A stretch of 61,920 bases of DNA from Aquibacillus halophilus. GTDB lineage: Bacteria; Bacillota; Bacilli; Bacillales; Amphibacillaceae. The stretch spans positions 1-61,920 of the forward strand of contig NZ_WJNG01000019.1 of assembly GCF_009649745.1 (NCBI RefSeq), written 5' to 3'. Below are positions 19,253 through 30,493 of this stretch, piece by piece. Positions within the stretch are counted from its first letter, which is position 1; every line of letters begins with the position of its first letter. A program made the translations under genes and the position numbers. The notes beneath the pieces are model-generated. The model was given only the letters and a program-made list of their open reading frames with translations. It made no database searches and had not been told where the DNA came from.

Positions 19253-19280
19253 TCCCACAGCAGTGCTCTTTTTAGAGTGG

Positions 19281-19319
19281 AAGGTTGCGATGATGGAATG
19301 AAAACCATTTCGCAACCTT
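19281..19319 (+). other. hairpin between rplK and rplA
   Basis: Stem AAGGTTGCGA with its near complement TCGCAACCTT, enclosing a 19-nt loop. The tail is TGTTGTTGG, a poor T run, so partial attenuation or processing is as likely as termination. Confidence 0.5.
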
Positions 19320-19397
19320 TGTTGTTGGACAGTCTAGCTATGCGGGCTAGTCATTTGCTCATGCTATATGACTATCAAGTCCGTTCCGCTTTATTAA

Positions 19398-19423
19398 GTG
19401 GGAGGTATAACCGTTAAAACCAC
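19398..19423 (+). promoter_or_regulatory. candidate ribosomal protein L1 binding site before rplA
   Basis: GTGGGAGGTATAA...AACCAC, a near copy of the element before rplK. It lies just upstream of the rplA SD TAGGAGG, placed to control rplA translation. Confidence 0.5.
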
Positions 19424-19442
19424 ATTCTAGGAGGAATTTATA

Positions 19443-20138
19443 ATGGCTAAAAAAACAAAAAAGCAACAAGAAGCACTTAAGCTTGTTGATCGTATGAAGA
19501 CATATGAAGTGAAGGAAGCTTTGGAATTAGTTAAGCAATCAGCTAAAGCTAACTTTGATGAAACAGTTGAAGCGGCATTTCGTTTGGGGGTAGACCCTAA
19601 GAAAGCTGACCAACAAATCCGTGGAGCAATGGTTCTTCCACACGGTACTGGTAAAACTCAAACTGTATTAGTTTTTGCGAAAGGCGAAAAAGCAAAAGAA
19701 GCAGAAGCTGCTGGAGCAGATTTCGTTGGAGAAGCAGATCTTATCGCGAAAATCAACCAAGGTTGGTTTGATTTTGATGTTATTGTTGCTACACCAGATA
19801 TGATGGCTGAGGTTGGTAAACTTGGTCGTGTGTTAGGACCTAAAGGCTTAATGCCGAATCCTAAAACTGGAACAGTAACTTTTGATGTTGAAAAAGCTGT
19901 TAATGAAATTAAAGCTGGTAAAGTTGAATACCGTGTAGATAGACAATCAAACATTCATGTCCCTATCGGAAAAGCATCTTTTGATATTGAAAAACTTGTT
20001 GAGAACTTTGAAGCACTTGTTGATACATTAGTTAAAGTGAAACCACAAGCTGCAAAAGGTACCTACATGCGTAACGTTGCTGTTACATCTACAATGGGAC
20101 CTGGTGTTAAAGTTGATGTTTCAGGTATGATTAAATAA
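19443..20138 (+). CDS. rplA: Ribosomal protein L1
   Basis: 231 aa, two-domain L1. The signature [16 protein letters not shown] lies near residues 128-143, with [10 protein letters not shown] in domain II. It binds 23S helix 76-78 in the mobile L1 stalk and acts as a translational repressor of its operon. SD AGGAGG lies eight bases before the ATG. The rplJ promoter begins four bases after its stop codon. Confidence 0.97.
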   Translation: MAKKTKKQQEALKLVDRMKTYEVKEALELVKQSAKANFDETVEAAFRLGVDPKKADQQIRGAMVLPHGTGKTQTVLVFAKGEKAKEAEAAGADFVGEADLIAKINQGWFDFDVIVATPDMMAEVGKLGRVLGPKGLMPNPKTGTVTFDVEKAVNEIKAGKVEYRVDRQSNIHVPIGKASFDIEKLVENFEALVDTLVKVKPQAAKGTYMRNVAVTSTMGPGVKVDVSGMIK

Positions 20139-20141
20139 CTA

Positions 20142-20170
20142 TTGACTTAGTTGAGATAGTTAGATATAAT
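20142..20170 (+). promoter_or_regulatory. rplJ-rplL promoter
   Basis: TTGACT, 17-bp spacer, TATAAT, immediately after rplA: a near-consensus sigma-A promoter for a highly expressed operon. Confidence 0.88.
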
Positions 20171-20207
20171 AAGCGATGTTGTTAAAAGATTGTACTAAAT
20201 AAATTAA

Positions 20208-20350
20208 ATACGTTATACCGTAGACAGTAGGAGCTTAACTGCTTAATTACCTACCGAGGTGTGTGAATAAATAAGATATATCTATCTGTTAAGATTATTC
20301 TTTTTAAATTCTACAAGCCTCCACGTCTACATGACATGGGGGCTTTTTTT
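20208..20350 (+). promoter_or_regulatory. L10 leader with attenuator
   Basis: The conserved L10-leader core ACCGTAGACAGTAGGAG ... CCTACCGAGGTGT (20217-20263) includes the kink-turn-like L10(L12)4 binding segment. An intrinsic terminator follows (20315-20350: AAGCCTCCACGTC/GACATGGGGGCTT with one mismatch, then seven T). Excess L10-L12 complex would favour the terminator; this is the known mechanism of the leader. Confidence 0.9.
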
Positions 20351-20400
20351 GAGGCACTCGAACCTGTCGGTATGATGATAAGTCAATAGGAGGTGGAACA

Positions 20401-20901
20401 ATGTCAAAAATTATCGAGCGCAAAAAACAGATTGTAACAGAAATTACTGATAAATTCCGCGAAAGTAAATCTACAATAATTGTTGATTACCGTGGACTTG
20501 ATGTTTCAGAAGTTACAGAACTACGCACGCAGTTACGTGAAGCTGGTATAGACTTTAAGGTTTATAAGAACACGATGACTCGTCGTGCTGTTGAGGCGGC
20601 AGAGCTAACTGAATTAAATGATTCTCTAGTAGGACCAACTGCAATTGCTTTTAGTAACGATGATGTAGTAGCTCCTGCAAAAATCCTTAACAAATTTGCT
20701 AAGGACCATGAAGCTTTAGAAATTAAGGGTGGAGTAATTGAAGGTAACGTTGCATCTCTTGAGCAAATTAAAGAGCTTGCAGACCTACCGAACTACGAAG
20801 GTCTACTTTCTATGCTACTAAGTGTTCTTCAAGCACCTGTTCGCAACTTTGCTTACGCAACAAAAGCTGTGGCAGAGCAAAAAGAAGAGCAAGGCGCATA
20901 A
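20401..20901 (+). CDS. rplJ: Ribosomal protein L10
   Basis: 166 aa, with [16 protein letters not shown] at the N-terminus, [15 protein letters not shown] and YKNTMTRRA. The C-terminal alpha helix ([20 protein letters not shown]) is the platform for L7/L12 dimers. It anchors the stalk to 23S rRNA and L11. SD AGGAGGTGG lies six bases before the ATG. It is controlled by the L10 leader upstream. Confidence 0.97.
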   Translation: MSKIIERKKQIVTEITDKFRESKSTIIVDYRGLDVSEVTELRTQLREAGIDFKVYKNTMTRRAVEAAELTELNDSLVGPTAIAFSNDDVVAPAKILNKFAKDHEALEIKGGVIEGNVASLEQIKELADLPNYEGLLSMLLSVLQAPVRNFAYATKAVAEQKEEQGA

Positions 20902-21012
20902 TAGCGTAGCGTCACTAGGGTTGAATTTTCGATAGCAACTATAAGGTTAACTAACCTTTTATCCGGAAGATATAAAACTACTAACCATATAAAAAATTAG
21001 GAGGAAATAATA

Positions 21013-21375
21013 ATGTCTAAAGAGCAAATTATTGAAGCGATTAAAGAAATGTCAGTTCTTGAACTAAACGATCTTGTAAAAGCAATTGAAGAAGAATTTG
21101 GTGTAACTGCTGCAGCACCTGTAGCTGCTGCTGGTGCAGGTGGCGGAGAAGTTGTTGAAGAACAGACTGAATTTGACGTATTCCTAGCAAGCGTTGGAGC
21201 TTCTAAAATTAAAGTTGTAAAAGCAGTACGTGAAATCACTGGTCTTGGACTTAAAGATGCAAAAGATCTTGTAGATAACGCACCTGGAGCAATCAAAGAA
21301 GGCGTTACTAAAGAAGAAGCTGAAGAAATGAAAGCTAAGCTTGAAGAAGCTGGAGCTTCTGTTGAATTGAAGTAA
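21013..21375 (+). CDS. rplL: Ribosomal protein L7/L12
   Basis: 120 aa. The N-terminal dimerisation domain is followed by an alanine/glycine-rich hinge ([16 protein letters not shown], residues 32-47) and the conserved C-terminal factor-binding domain ([23 protein letters not shown]). It recruits translational GTPases as multiple copies on L10. SD TAGGAGG. It ends with a stem-loop, so rplJ-rplL is a two-gene unit. Confidence 0.98.
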   Translation: MSKEQIIEAIKEMSVLELNDLVKAIEEEFGVTAAAPVAAAGAGGGEVVEEQTEFDVFLASVGASKIKVVKAVREITGLGLKDAKDLVDNAPGAIKEGVTKEEAEEMKAKLEEAGASVELK

Positions 21376-21386
21376 GATAATTGTAG

Positions 21387-21411
21387 AAGCTCGCCTAATT
21401 AGGCGAGCTTT
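21387..21411 (+). terminator. terminator after rplL
   Basis: Perfect 10-bp stem AAGCTCGCCT/AGGCGAGCTT with an AATT tetraloop. The following TTGATTATG is only moderately T-rich, so some read-through to the next gene is possible. Confidence 0.72.
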
Positions 21412-21539
21412 GATTATGTTATAAATAAATGTAGAAATTTGGAATTAACCAGAATTGTTGTCGCAGAATAAAACTAATATTTTGATAAGTAACAACTGAA
21501 GTTCTATGTTATTAAGCAATCTATTAAAGTAGGTGCAAC

Positions 21540-22142
21540 ATGTCAGAACAATACTTTTCAAAGCAACCCCAATCAAAAAGTAATGAAAAAACGTGGACAT
21601 TTGAGTTGAGAGAAAATAAGCTTTCGTTTACTAGTGACCACGGTGTTTTCTCGAAAAGTGAAGTTGATTTTGGTTCCAGATTATTAATCCAAGCCTTTTC
21701 GGCCCCTGAGATTAGTGGGGATATATTAGATCTTGGTTGTGGCTATGGTCCTATCGGTCTTTCTCTAGCTAAAGCATTTCCAGAGTCAAAATTAGTACTA
21801 ACTGATATAAATGAGCGAGCTATCTCACTAGCAAAGAAGAATGCTGAAAACAATGATATTGTTAACGTTGAATTTGCTATAAGTGATCGTTTTGAGGCTT
21901 TGCAAAATCGCAGGTTCTCTGCAATTCTAACAAACCCACCAATACGAGCCGGGAAAAAAATAATCTTTCAAATGTTTGAGGAAAGTTATGATGCTTTGCT
22001 ATCAAGAGGAGAACTTTGGGTAGTTATTCAAAAGAAGCAAGGGGCTCCATCGACTCAGAAAAAATTAGAAGAAATGTTTGATTCTGTAGAGGTAGTTGCC
22101 AAAGATAAAGGGTATTATATCCTTTGTGCAAAGAAAGAATAG
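21540..22142 (+). CDS. Class I SAM-dependent methyltransferase, RsmC-like (YbxB family)
   Basis: 200 aa, a single methyltransferase domain corresponding to the C-terminal half of RsmC. SAM-binding motif I is DLGCGYGPIGLSLAK (about 63-77) and the catalytic NPPI motif is TNPPIRAGK (about 130). By homology it methylates a guanine in small-subunit rRNA, but target and position are unproven for this short form. SD-like AGTAGGTG precedes the ATG. Its place between rplL and rpoB is the standard Bacillus position. Confidence 0.9.
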   Translation: MSEQYFSKQPQSKSNEKTWTFELRENKLSFTSDHGVFSKSEVDFGSRLLIQAFSAPEISGDILDLGCGYGPIGLSLAKAFPESKLVLTDINERAISLAKKNAENNDIVNVEFAISDRFEALQNRRFSAILTNPPIRAGKKIIFQMFEESYDALLSRGELWVVIQKKQGAPSTQKKLEEMFDSVEVVAKDKGYYILCAKKE

Positions 22143-22166
22143 TCGATTTAAGCTACACAAAATTAA

Positions 22167-22195
22167 TTGACTCTAATTTTTGTTTATGGTAATAT
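22167..22195 (+). promoter_or_regulatory. rpoB-rpoC promoter
   Basis: TTGACT, 17-bp spacer, TAATAT. Transcription from here would produce a leader of about 560 nt before rpoB. Confidence 0.72.
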
Positions 22196-22202
22196 AGAAA
22201 AA

Positions 22203-22752
22203 TGCCAATAGGCGACTTTCCTTGTCAAGAGGAATTTTTTGTTTATATGTATAATTATTTTTTTGTAGGAAACACTTCTAAAATCGGAAAGTCTTTTCTG
22301 TTTTACTAGTAATTTCCTTCTATAATTAATTGTATAGTGGTTATATCATAAGACATCTTTGCGATTACTTAGAAGATCCTGCTCAGGTAGGAAGTATAAT
22401 ATTTGAAACATTCGCTTAGAGCGAATGCCAATTATAAAAAAGCTTGTGAATAGAAAGTTTATGTTCGCAAGTTTGTTCGGCATGTTTACCGAACACTTTT
22501 TTCGCACTATTAAATTATACCTTTTCCGAAAGGAAAGTCAATAATTGTAGATTGATGTATTTTTTTTGGAAGGTATGGTTTGGTAGGATGGTAACATCAT
22601 TTAAATTTAAATGATGAGGCTATTGTTTTTACTATCATAACTCATTTATTGAGTTGTTTGATAGTGCAATTGAAACTATTTTTTTGCGATTTGCATAAAG
22701 GGTTGCGAAAAAAATAAGTTTCTTCTATTATCTTTTATTCTTGATTTGAGGG
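22203..22752 (+). promoter_or_regulatory. long structured rpoB leader
   Basis: About 550 nt without a gene, full of foldable elements. GACTTTCC (22214-22221) can pair with GGAAAGTC at 22286-22293 and again at 22532-22539, and it overlaps a small hairpin TTCCT/AGGAA followed by six T. Next come CATTCGCT/AGCGAATG (22409-22427), CTTGTGAA/TTCGCAAG (22443-22471), an intrinsic terminator (22474-22502), a 22-bp palindrome (22595-22616), a stem at 22631-22664 and one at 22672-22722. The layout suggests attenuation, but the signal sensed is unknown. Confidence 0.55.
22474..22502 (+). terminator. terminator within the rpoB leader
   Basis: Stem TGTTCGG/CCGAACA with loop CATGTTTA, then C and six T. It lies about 260 bp upstream of rpoB. 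Confidence 0.7.
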
Positions 22753-22761
22753 GTGAATCAG

Positions 22762-25700
22762 TTGACAGGTCAACTAGTTCAATATGGACGACACCGCCAG
22801 CGCAGAAGCTATGCACGTATCAGTGAAGTACTAGAATTACCGAATTTAATCGAGATTCAAACCGCTTCCTATGAATGGTTTTTAGAAGAGGGTTTGAGAG
22901 AAATGTTTCAGGATATTTCTCCAATCGAGGATTTCACAGGGAATCTCTCCCTAGAGTTTGTAGATTACAGTCTAGGAGAGCCGAAGTACCCTGTAGATGA
23001 ATCGAAAGAAAGAGATGTAACTTACAACGCTCCTCTTCGCGTAAAAGTCCGTCTATTAAATAATGAGACGGGTGAAGTGAAAGAGCAAGAAGTATTCATG
23101 GGTGACTTCCCATTAATGACTGACACAGGTACCTTTGTTATTAATGGTGCGGAGCGAGTAATTGTTTCTCAGCTTGTGCGTTCACCAAGTGTTTATTTCC
23201 ACAAAAAAATCGATAAAAACGGAAAAAGAGGTTATGGTGCTACGGTGATACCGAATCGTGGTGCATGGCTTGAATTCGAAACGGATGCAAAAGATGTTGT
23301 TCACGTTCGTATCGATCGCACCCGTAAATTACCGATTACGGTGCTGTTAAGAGCACTTGGGTTTGGGAACGATCAAGAAATTATTGATTTAATAGGTGAC
23401 AACGAATATTTAAAGAATACGCTTGAAAAAGACAATACTGAAACAAGCGAAAAGGCATTGCTAGAGATTTATGAGCGTCTACGTCCTGGTGAACCACCAA
23501 CTGTAGAAAATGCTAAAAGTCTACTTGTTTCACGTTTTTTTGATCCTAAGCGATATGACCTAGCTCATGTAGGTCGATATAAAATGAATAAGAAGCTTCA
23601 TATAAAAAACCGCTTGTTTAACCAAGTGCTTGCAGAGCCATTAGTTGACCAAGAAACTGGTGAAGTTGTTGCAAACAAAGGCGATAAGCTAGATCGTAGA
23701 TTATTAGACAAAATTATGCCTTACTTAGATGCTGAAGAAGATAAGTTTGGTGAACAAATCTTAGAAGCCCACGAGGGTGTGTTAAAAGACCCAATCAAGG
23801 TCCAATCAATTAAGATTATGGATCCCACAGACCCTGAAGGGGAAAGAACTCTTAATGTTATAGGCAATGCAGGTGTTGATAAGAGTGTTAAAAATATTGC
23901 TCCAGCAGATATCCTATCAGCCATTAATTATTTCTTTAATATCTTGCATCAAGTCGGCGACACAGATGATATTGATCACCTTGGAAACAGAAGGTTACGT
24001 TCAGTAGGTGAATTGCTGCAAAACCAATTCCGTATTGGTTTATCAAGAATGGAACGTGTTGTACGTGAGCGTATGTCAATTCAAGATACGTCATCTATTA
24101 CACCTCAACAGTTAATCAATATTCGTCCCGTAATTGCTTCTATCAAAGAGTTTTTCGGAAGCTCTCAATTATCTCAATTTATGGATCAAACAAATCCATT
24201 GGCAGAGCTAACGCATAAGCGTCGTTTATCTGCACTTGGACCTGGTGGACTGACTAGGGAACGAGCAGGATTTGAAGTTCGTGACGTACACTACTCTCAC
24301 TATGGACGAATGTGTCCGATAGAGACGCCGGAGGGACCAAATATTGGTTTAATTAACTCGTTGTCTTCTTATGCAAAAGTTAACAAATTTGGTTTCATCG
24401 AGACACCATATCGTAGAGTTGATCCAGAATCAGGTAAAGTGACTAATCAAATGGATTACCTTACTGCAGATGAGGAAGACAATTATGTAGTTGCTCAAGC
24501 AAATGCAAGACTAGACGAGAATGGTGCATTTATTGATGATGAAGTAATTGCTCGTTTTAGAGGGGAAAACACTATCGTAAACAGAGAACGTCTTGATTAC
24601 ATGGATGTATCTCCGAAACAAGTGGTATCCGCTGCAACTGCGTGTATACCTTTCTTAGAAAATGATGACTCCAACCGTGCGCTAATGGGTGCAAACATGC
24701 AACGTCAAGCGGTGCCGTTATTGCAACCAAGATCTCCTATTGTCGGTACTGGGATGGAGTATGTATCTGGTAAAGATTCAGGTGCAGCTGTTATTTGTAC
24801 AGCTGATGGTATTGTTGAACGCGTCGAAGCTAAAGAAGTACATGTTCGACTTGTTTCTGAAGTGGATGGTAATCAAGTGAAGGGTGATTTAGATCGATAT
24901 CGCCTGCAAAAGTTCATCCGTTCTAATCAAGGGACGTGTTACAACCAACGACCGATCGTAAGTGTTGGTGACCATGTTGTTAAAGGTGAGATACTTGCAG
25001 ATGGACCTTCTATGGAAGACGGTGAATTGGCTTTAGGACAAAACGTTCTTGTAGGTTTTATGACTTGGGAAGGTTATAACTACGAGGATGCAATTATCAT
25101 GAGCGAGCGATTAGTAAAAGATGATGTCTACACTTCTATCCACATTGAAGAGTATGAGTCAGAAGCGCGTGATACAAAATTAGGACCTGAAGAAATCACT
25201 AGGGATATTCCAAACGTTGGAGAAGATGCACTTCGAAACCTTGATGAACGTGGGATCATCCGTGTCGGGGCTGAAGTTAGTGATGGTGATTTACTAGTAG
25301 GTAAAGTTACGCCTAAAGGTGTTACGGAGTTATCTGCTGAAGAACGCCTTCTACATGCAATCTTTGGTGAGAAAGCAAGAGAAGTAAGAGACACTTCCCT
25401 ACGAGTACCACATGGTGCGGGCGGAATTGTTTTAGATGTTAAGATCTTTAATCGTGAAGATGGGGATGAACTCCCACCTGGTGTAAATCAGTTGGTTCGT
25501 GCTTATATTGTTCAGAAACGTAAGATATCTGAAGGCGACAAAATGGCTGGGCGTCATGGTAACAAAGGTGTTATATCTAAGATATTACCCGAGGAAGATA
25601 TGCCGTACTTGCCAGATGGAACACCAATAGATATCATGCTTAACCCACTTGGAGTACCATCTCGTATGAATATCGGACAGGTGTTGGAATTACACCTAGG

Positions 25701-26298
25701 TATGGCAGCGAGACAACTAGGTATCCATGTAGCTTCTCCTGTATTTGACGGAGCTCGTGAAGAAGATGTTCTGGAAACGTTAGAAGAAGCAGGTATGGCC
25801 AGAGATGCGAAGACAGTGCTTTATGATGGTCGATCGGGTGAACCGTTTGATAACCGTGTATCTGTTGGGGTTATGTATATGATTAAGTTGGCGCACATGG
25901 TAGATGACAAGCTACATGCACGTTCAACTGGACCGTATTCTCTTGTAACTCAACAACCATTAGGTGGTAAAGCACAATTTGGTGGTCAGCGTTTCGGTGA
26001 GATGGAGGTATGGGCGCTTGAAGCATACGGTGCTGCATACACACTTCAAGAAATTCTTACTGTTAAGTCTGATGATGTTGTTGGTCGTGTTAAAACGTAC
26101 GAAGCAATTGTAAAAGGTGATAATGTTCCAGAACCTGGAATCCCTGAATCCTTTAAAGTTCTAATTAAAGAATTACAGAGTCTTGGTATGGATGTTAAGA
26201 TGCTATCAGCTGATGAACAAGAAATTGAACTTCGCGATATTGAAGAAGATGAAAATCAGTCGGCGGATAAATTCAACTTAGAAGTTGAAGAACGATAA
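22762..26298 (+). CDS. rpoB: DNA-directed RNA polymerase beta subunit
   Basis: 1178 aa. The N-terminus [19 protein letters not shown] matches Bacillus RpoB. The rifampicin region reads [17 protein letters not shown] then [13 protein letters not shown], the unmutated form, so rifampicin sensitivity is expected. Catalytic-region motifs such as [11 protein letters not shown] and [16 protein letters not shown] are present. The start is TTG, as in B. subtilis, with GAGGGGTG seven bases upstream; an earlier GTG at 22753 adds three residues. The acidic C-terminal tail is short. It forms a unit with rpoC 65 bp downstream. Confidence 0.98.
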   Translation: MTGQLVQYGRHRQRRSYARISEVLELPNLIEIQTASYEWFLEEGLREMFQDISPIEDFTGNLSLEFVDYSLGEPKYPVDESKERDVTYNAPLRVKVRLLNNETGEVKEQEVFMGDFPLMTDTGTFVINGAERVIVSQLVRSPSVYFHKKIDKNGKRGYGATVIPNRGAWLEFETDAKDVVHVRIDRTRKLPITVLLRALGFGNDQEIIDLIGDNEYLKNTLEKDNTETSEKALLEIYERLRPGEPPTVENAKSLLVSRFFDPKRYDLAHVGRYKMNKKLHIKNRLFNQVLAEPLVDQETGEVVANKGDKLDRRLLDKIMPYLDAEEDKFGEQILEAHEGVLKDPIKVQSIKIMDPTDPEGERTLNVIGNAGVDKSVKNIAPADILSAINYFFNILHQVGDTDDIDHLGNRRLRSVGELLQNQFRIGLSRMERVVRERMSIQDTSSITPQQLINIRPVIASIKEFFGSSQLSQFMDQTNPLAELTHKRRLSALGPGGLTRERAGFEVRDVHYSHYGRMCPIETPEGPNIGLINSLSSYAKVNKFGFIETPYRRVDPESGKVTNQMDYLTADEEDNYVVAQANARLDENGAFIDDEVIARFRGENTIVNRERLDYMDVSPKQVVSAATACIPFLENDDSNRALMGANMQRQAVPLLQPRSPIVGTGMEYVSGKDSGAAVICTADGIVERVEAKEVHVRLVSEVDGNQVKGDLDRYRLQKFIRSNQGTCYNQRPIVSVGDHVVKGEILADGPSMEDGELALGQNVLVGFMTWEGYNYEDAIIMSERLVKDDVYTSIHIEEYESEARDTKLGPEEITRDIPNVGEDALRNLDERGIIRVGAEVSDGDLLVGKVTPKGVTELSAEERLLHAIFGEKAREVRDTSLRVPHGAGGIVLDVKIFNREDGDELPPGVNQLVRAYIVQKRKISEGDKMAGRHGNKGVISKILPEEDMPYLPDGTPIDIMLNPLGVPSRMNIGQVLELHLGMAARQLGIHVASPVFDGAREEDVLETLEEAGMARDAKTVLYDGRSGEPFDNRVSVGVMYMIKLAHMVDDKLHARSTGPYSLVTQQPLGGKAQFGGQRFGEMEVWALEAYGAAYTLQEILTVKSDDVVGRVKTYEAIVKGDNVPEPGIPESFKVLIKELQSLGMDVKMLSADEQEIELRDIEEDENQSADKFNLEVEER

Positions 26299-26363
26299 AA
26301 TCGATGTTACAAGTGCTCTAGGCTTAGGGTAAAACCTGGATACTAAAAAGGGAGGTAGGCCCC

Positions 26364-29300
26364 TTGTTAGATGTAAATAATTTTGAATTTATGAAAATTG
26401 GTTTAGCTTCTCCAGATAAAATTAGGTCATGGTCATTTGGTGAGGTAAAAAAACCAGAAACTATTAATTATCGTACACTCAAGCCTGAAAAAGATGGGTT
26501 GTTTTGTGAAAGAATATTCGGTCCACAAAAAGACTGGGAATGTCATTGTGGAAAATATAAGCGTGTCCGTTATAAGGGTGTCGTTTGTGACCGATGTGGT
26601 GTAGAAGTTACGAAATCAAAGGTTCGCCGTGAGCGTATGGGGCACATTGAATTAGCTGCCCCAGTTTCTCACATTTGGTACTTTAAAGGTATTCCAAGTC
26701 GTATGGGACTAGTGCTAGATATGTCTCCTAGAGCGCTTGAGGAAGTCATCTATTTTGCTGCATATATAGTGACGGACTCAGGTGATACGGCGCTAGAGAA
26801 AAAGCAATTGCTTTCTGAAAAAGAATACCGTGCTTATCGTGATAAGTATGGGCAGTCCTTCCAAGCACAAATGGGAGCTGAAGCAATCAGAAAGTTATTG
26901 CAAGATATTGACCTTGAAAAAGAGGTAGATCAATTAAGAGAAGAATTAAAAACTGCCCAAGGGCAACGTAGAACAAGAGCAATCAAACGTTTAGAAGTAT
27001 TAGAAGCATTCCGTAATTCTGGTAATGCACCTTCGTGGATGGTTTTGGATGTCTTGCCTATTATCCCGCCTGAACTAAGACCGATGGTTCAGTTGGACGG
27101 TGGTCGATTTGCTACATCTGATTTAAATGATTTATATCGTCGAGTTATTAACCGTAACAACCGATTGAAACGTTTACTTGATCTTGGCGCTCCAAGCATC
27201 ATTGTTCAGAATGAAAAACGTATGCTTCAGGAAGCTGTAGATGCATTAATAGATAATGGTCGCCGCGGGCGTCCTGTGACTGGACCTGGTAATCGTCCAC
27301 TTAAGTCACTATCTCATATGCTTAAAGGAAAGCAAGGTCGTTTCCGTCAAAACTTACTTGGTAAACGTGTTGACTATTCTGGTCGTTCTGTAATCGTAGT
27401 GGGCCCGCATTTAAAAATGTATCAGTGTGGTCTGCCGAAAGAGATGGCTGTCGAATTATTCAAACCGTTTATTATGAAAGAGCTAGTGGAAAAAGGTCTT
27501 GCTCACAATATTAAATCTGCAAAACGCAAAATTGAACGTCTACATCCAGAAGTTTGGGATGTATTAGAAGAAGTAATTAGAGAACATCCGGTTCTACTGA
27601 ATCGTGCTCCTACGTTACACCGTTTGGGAATTCAAGCGTTTGAACCTACTTTGGTTGAAGGACGCGCAATTCGTTTACATCCGTTAGTATGTACAGCATA
27701 TAACGCTGACTTTGACGGTGACCAAATGGCTGTACACGTACCATTATCTGCTGAAGCGCAGGCAGAGGCGCGGATATTAATGCTAGCAGCTCAGAATATC
27801 TTAAACCCTAAAGACGGTAAGCCAGTTGTTACACCATCACAGGATATGGTACTAGGTAACTATTATGTGACAATGGAACGTGAAGGTGCTGTTGGTGAGG
27901 GTATGGTCTTTAAGGATCTTAATGAAGCGATAATTGCTTATCAAAGTGGTTATGTGCATCTACACACTAGAGTTGGTGTTCAAGCATCTTCATTAGGTAA
28001 AGAGACATTTAGTGATGAGCAGAAAAACCAATTGTTAATTACTACTGTTGGAAAACTAGTGTTTAATAATATGCTGCCGAGTTCATTCCCTTATATGAAT
28101 GAACCAACACAAGAAAATCTTGAAATTCGCACACCTGAACAGTACTTCGTTGAAAAGGGAGCGAATATTAAAGAAATAATCGCAGGGCGAGAAATTATTT
28201 CGCCATTTAAAAAAGGTATTTTAGGTGACATTATTGCAGAAGTGTTCAAGCGCTTCAAAATAAGCGAAACATCTAAAATGCTAGATAGAATGAAGGAATT
28301 AGGGTTCAAGTACTCTACAAAAGCTGGTATCACAGTTGGTGTTTCTGACATTGTAGTACTTGCAGACAAACAAGAAATACTAGAAGAATCACAAATAAAA
28401 GTAGATAGAGTATTAAAGCAATTCCGCCGTGGTTTAATAACGGAGGAAGAGCGGTACGATCGAGTAATTTCTATTTGGTCCCAAGCTAAGGATGTTATTC
28501 AAGAGAAATTGATGAAAACATTGAACCCTAGAAACCCTATCTTTATGATGAGTGATTCAGGTGCTCGTGGTAATGCATCTAACTTCACTCAGCTTGCAGG
28601 TATGCGTGGATTGATGGCTAACCCTGCTGGTCGTATAATAGAATTGCCAATCAAATCAAGTTTCCGTGAAGGTTTAACAGTACTAGAGTACTTTATTTCA
28701 ACACACGGTGCGCGTAAAGGTCTTGCCGATACTGCACTTAAGACAGCTGACTCAGGTTACTTAACTCGTCGTCTAGTTGATGTTGCGCAGGATGTTATTA
28801 TTCGTGAAGATGATTGTGGCACAGATAGAGGGCTAACAGTTAAATCAATTAAAGAAGGCACCGAATTGATTGAACCATTAATTGATCGACTAATCGGCAG
28901 AACAGCTTTCCAATTGGTGCGTCATCCTGAATCTGATGAAATTATGATTAACAAGGATGAGGTAATCACAGAAGATATAGCTAAGCAGATTATTGATGCT
29001 GAGATTAAAGAAGTAATCATCCGTTCGGTATTCACTTGTAACACTAACCATGGTGCATGTAAGAAATGTTATGGTCGTAACCTAGCAACTGGTGAAGAGG
29101 TAGAAGTTGGTGAAGCGGTAGGTATAATCGCGGCTCAGTCTATCGGTGAACCAGGAACACAGCTTACTATGCGTACTTTCCACACTGGCGGGGTTGCTGG
29201 TAGTGATATCACACAAGGTTTACCTCGTATTCAAGAGATTTTTGAAGCGCGGAATCCTAAAGGTCAGGCTACTATTTCTGAAATTCATGGAACAGTCCAA

Positions 29301-29978
29301 GACATTAATGATATTAAAGACAAACAAGAAGTTGTTATCCAGGGTGATGTAGAGAGCCGCACTTATACTGCCTCTTATGGCGCTCGGATTAAAGTGAATA
29401 TTGGGGATTCAGTATTTGCAGGTCAGGAACTAACAGAAGGTTCGATTGATCCTAAGGAACTACTTAAAATTCGAGGCGTTGAAGGTGTTCAGGAATACTT
29501 GCTAAAAGAAGTACAGAAAGTATACCGTATGCAAGGGGTAGAAATCGGAGACAAACACGTCGAGGTTATGGTTCGCCAAATGCTTCGTAAAGTACGCGTT
29601 GCCGATGCTGGAGATACAGATGTATTACCAGGCTCGTTGTTAGAAATTCATCAATTCAGAGACGCAAATAAAAAGGTACTTAAAAATGGGAACCAACCTG
29701 CAGTTGGTAGACCCGTACTACTTGGTATCACAAAAGCATCACTTGAAACGGATTCCTTCTTATCAGCTGCATCTTTCCAAGAGACAACTCGTGTCTTAAC
29801 TGATGCTGCAATTAAAGGGAAACGTGATGAGTTACTAGGACTTAAAGAAAATGTAATAATAGGTAAACTAGTTCCAGCGGGTACAGGAATGCAGAGATAT
29901 CGCAAAATAACTGCAGAAACAGAAGAAGTAGTTGAAGAAGTAACTGAAGAGCATTTAACAGAAGAAATAACGCACTAA
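26364..29978 (+). CDS. rpoC: DNA-directed RNA polymerase beta' subunit
   Basis: 1204 aa. The N-terminal zinc site is C60/C62/C75/C78, the catalytic Mg-binding loop is [12 protein letters not shown] (about 447-458), the bridge helix and trigger-loop regions follow ([23 protein letters not shown]), and a second zinc site holds [11 protein letters not shown]. The start is TTG after GGGAGGTAGG. No insertion or truncation is seen. The glutamate-rich C-terminal tail ([13 protein letters not shown]) is the least conserved part. Confidence 0.98.
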   Translation: MLDVNNFEFMKIGLASPDKIRSWSFGEVKKPETINYRTLKPEKDGLFCERIFGPQKDWECHCGKYKRVRYKGVVCDRCGVEVTKSKVRRERMGHIELAAPVSHIWYFKGIPSRMGLVLDMSPRALEEVIYFAAYIVTDSGDTALEKKQLLSEKEYRAYRDKYGQSFQAQMGAEAIRKLLQDIDLEKEVDQLREELKTAQGQRRTRAIKRLEVLEAFRNSGNAPSWMVLDVLPIIPPELRPMVQLDGGRFATSDLNDLYRRVINRNNRLKRLLDLGAPSIIVQNEKRMLQEAVDALIDNGRRGRPVTGPGNRPLKSLSHMLKGKQGRFRQNLLGKRVDYSGRSVIVVGPHLKMYQCGLPKEMAVELFKPFIMKELVEKGLAHNIKSAKRKIERLHPEVWDVLEEVIREHPVLLNRAPTLHRLGIQAFEPTLVEGRAIRLHPLVCTAYNADFDGDQMAVHVPLSAEAQAEARILMLAAQNILNPKDGKPVVTPSQDMVLGNYYVTMEREGAVGEGMVFKDLNEAIIAYQSGYVHLHTRVGVQASSLGKETFSDEQKNQLLITTVGKLVFNNMLPSSFPYMNEPTQENLEIRTPEQYFVEKGANIKEIIAGREIISPFKKGILGDIIAEVFKRFKISETSKMLDRMKELGFKYSTKAGITVGVSDIVVLADKQEILEESQIKVDRVLKQFRRGLITEEERYDRVISIWSQAKDVIQEKLMKTLNPRNPIFMMSDSGARGNASNFTQLAGMRGLMANPAGRIIELPIKSSFREGLTVLEYFISTHGARKGLADTALKTADSGYLTRRLVDVAQDVIIREDDCGTDRGLTVKSIKEGTELIEPLIDRLIGRTAFQLVRHPESDEIMINKDEVITEDIAKQIIDAEIKEVIIRSVFTCNTNHGACKKCYGRNLATGEEVEVGEAVGIIAAQSIGEPGTQLTMRTFHTGGVAGSDITQGLPRIQEIFEARNPKGQATISEIHGTVQDINDIKDKQEVVIQGDVESRTYTASYGARIKVNIGDSVFAGQELTEGSIDPKELLKIRGVEGVQEYLLKEVQKVYRMQGVEIGDKHVEVMVRQMLRKVRVADAGDTDVLPGSLLEIHQFRDANKKVLKNGNQPAVGRPVLLGITKASLETDSFLSAASFQETTRVLTDAAIKGKRDELLGLKENVIIGKLVPAGTGMQRYRKITAETEEVVEEVTEEHLTEEITH

Positions 29979-30061
29979 GATTCACCTGATACTAATAAAA
30001 CAAGGTGTAATAAAAGAAGCATTACTTGAATAAAAAAATCATTTTAAATGAGTAAATTGAG

Positions 30062-30090
30062 TTGACATTGAAAATATAGAATGATAATAT
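30062..30090 (+). promoter_or_regulatory. promoter before the L7Ae-like gene and str operon
   Basis: TTGACA, 17-bp spacer, TAATAT: consensus -35 with ideal spacing, about 50 bp before the gene. Confidence 0.82.
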
Positions 30091-30139
30091 ATTCAAGGTG
30101 CTTCTGTTTATCCTTGTTGCTTTGGAGGATATGTTCAAA

Positions 30140-30391
30140 ATGTCTTATGAAAAAGTAGCACAGGTAAAGAATGGTTTAATTATTGGAACCAAACAGACTG
30201 TAAAAGCTATGAAAAATGGCGAAGTTAGTGAAGTTATTATTGCTGAAGATGCTGATCAGCAAATAACCAGTAAAGTGTCGCGTCTTGCAAAAGAACTAAA
30301 AATCCCGTGCGTAAGAGTGGAATCGATGAAGAAACTCGGTAATGCATGTGGAATAGATGTAGGTACAGCGACGGTGGCGATAAAGCAATAA
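30140..30391 (+). CDS. rplGB: L7Ae-like kink-turn-binding protein (YbxF)
   Basis: 83 aa of the L7Ae/L30e fold. [23 protein letters not shown] and the conserved [22 protein letters not shown] near the C-terminus match YbxF. The B. subtilis proteins bind kink-turn RNAs. ATG 30140 (MSYEKV) agrees with the family and lies 11 bases after GGAGG; an in-frame ATG at 30131 is too close to the SD. It lies between rpoC and rpsL as in Bacillus. Confidence 0.92.
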   Translation: MSYEKVAQVKNGLIIGTKQTVKAMKNGEVSEVIIAEDADQQITSKVSRLAKELKIPCVRVESMKKLGNACGIDVGTATVAIKQ

Positions 30392-30430
30392 AGTTTTGGC
30401 GAGAATAATTTCGCGAAGGCTTTGTTTTTT
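30390..30430 (+). terminator. probable terminator before rpsL
   Basis: A 12-bp stem with one mismatch (AAAGTTTT-GCGA against TCGC-GAAGGCTTT) and a T-rich tail. It overlaps the stop codon of the preceding gene; expression of rpsL must then depend on read-through or an unseen promoter. Confidence 0.55.
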
Positions 30431-30493
30431 GCTTAGTTATGAACCACCTGGATATGTGGTATTACATTATTAAGATTGAAAGGAGGAAAAAAC

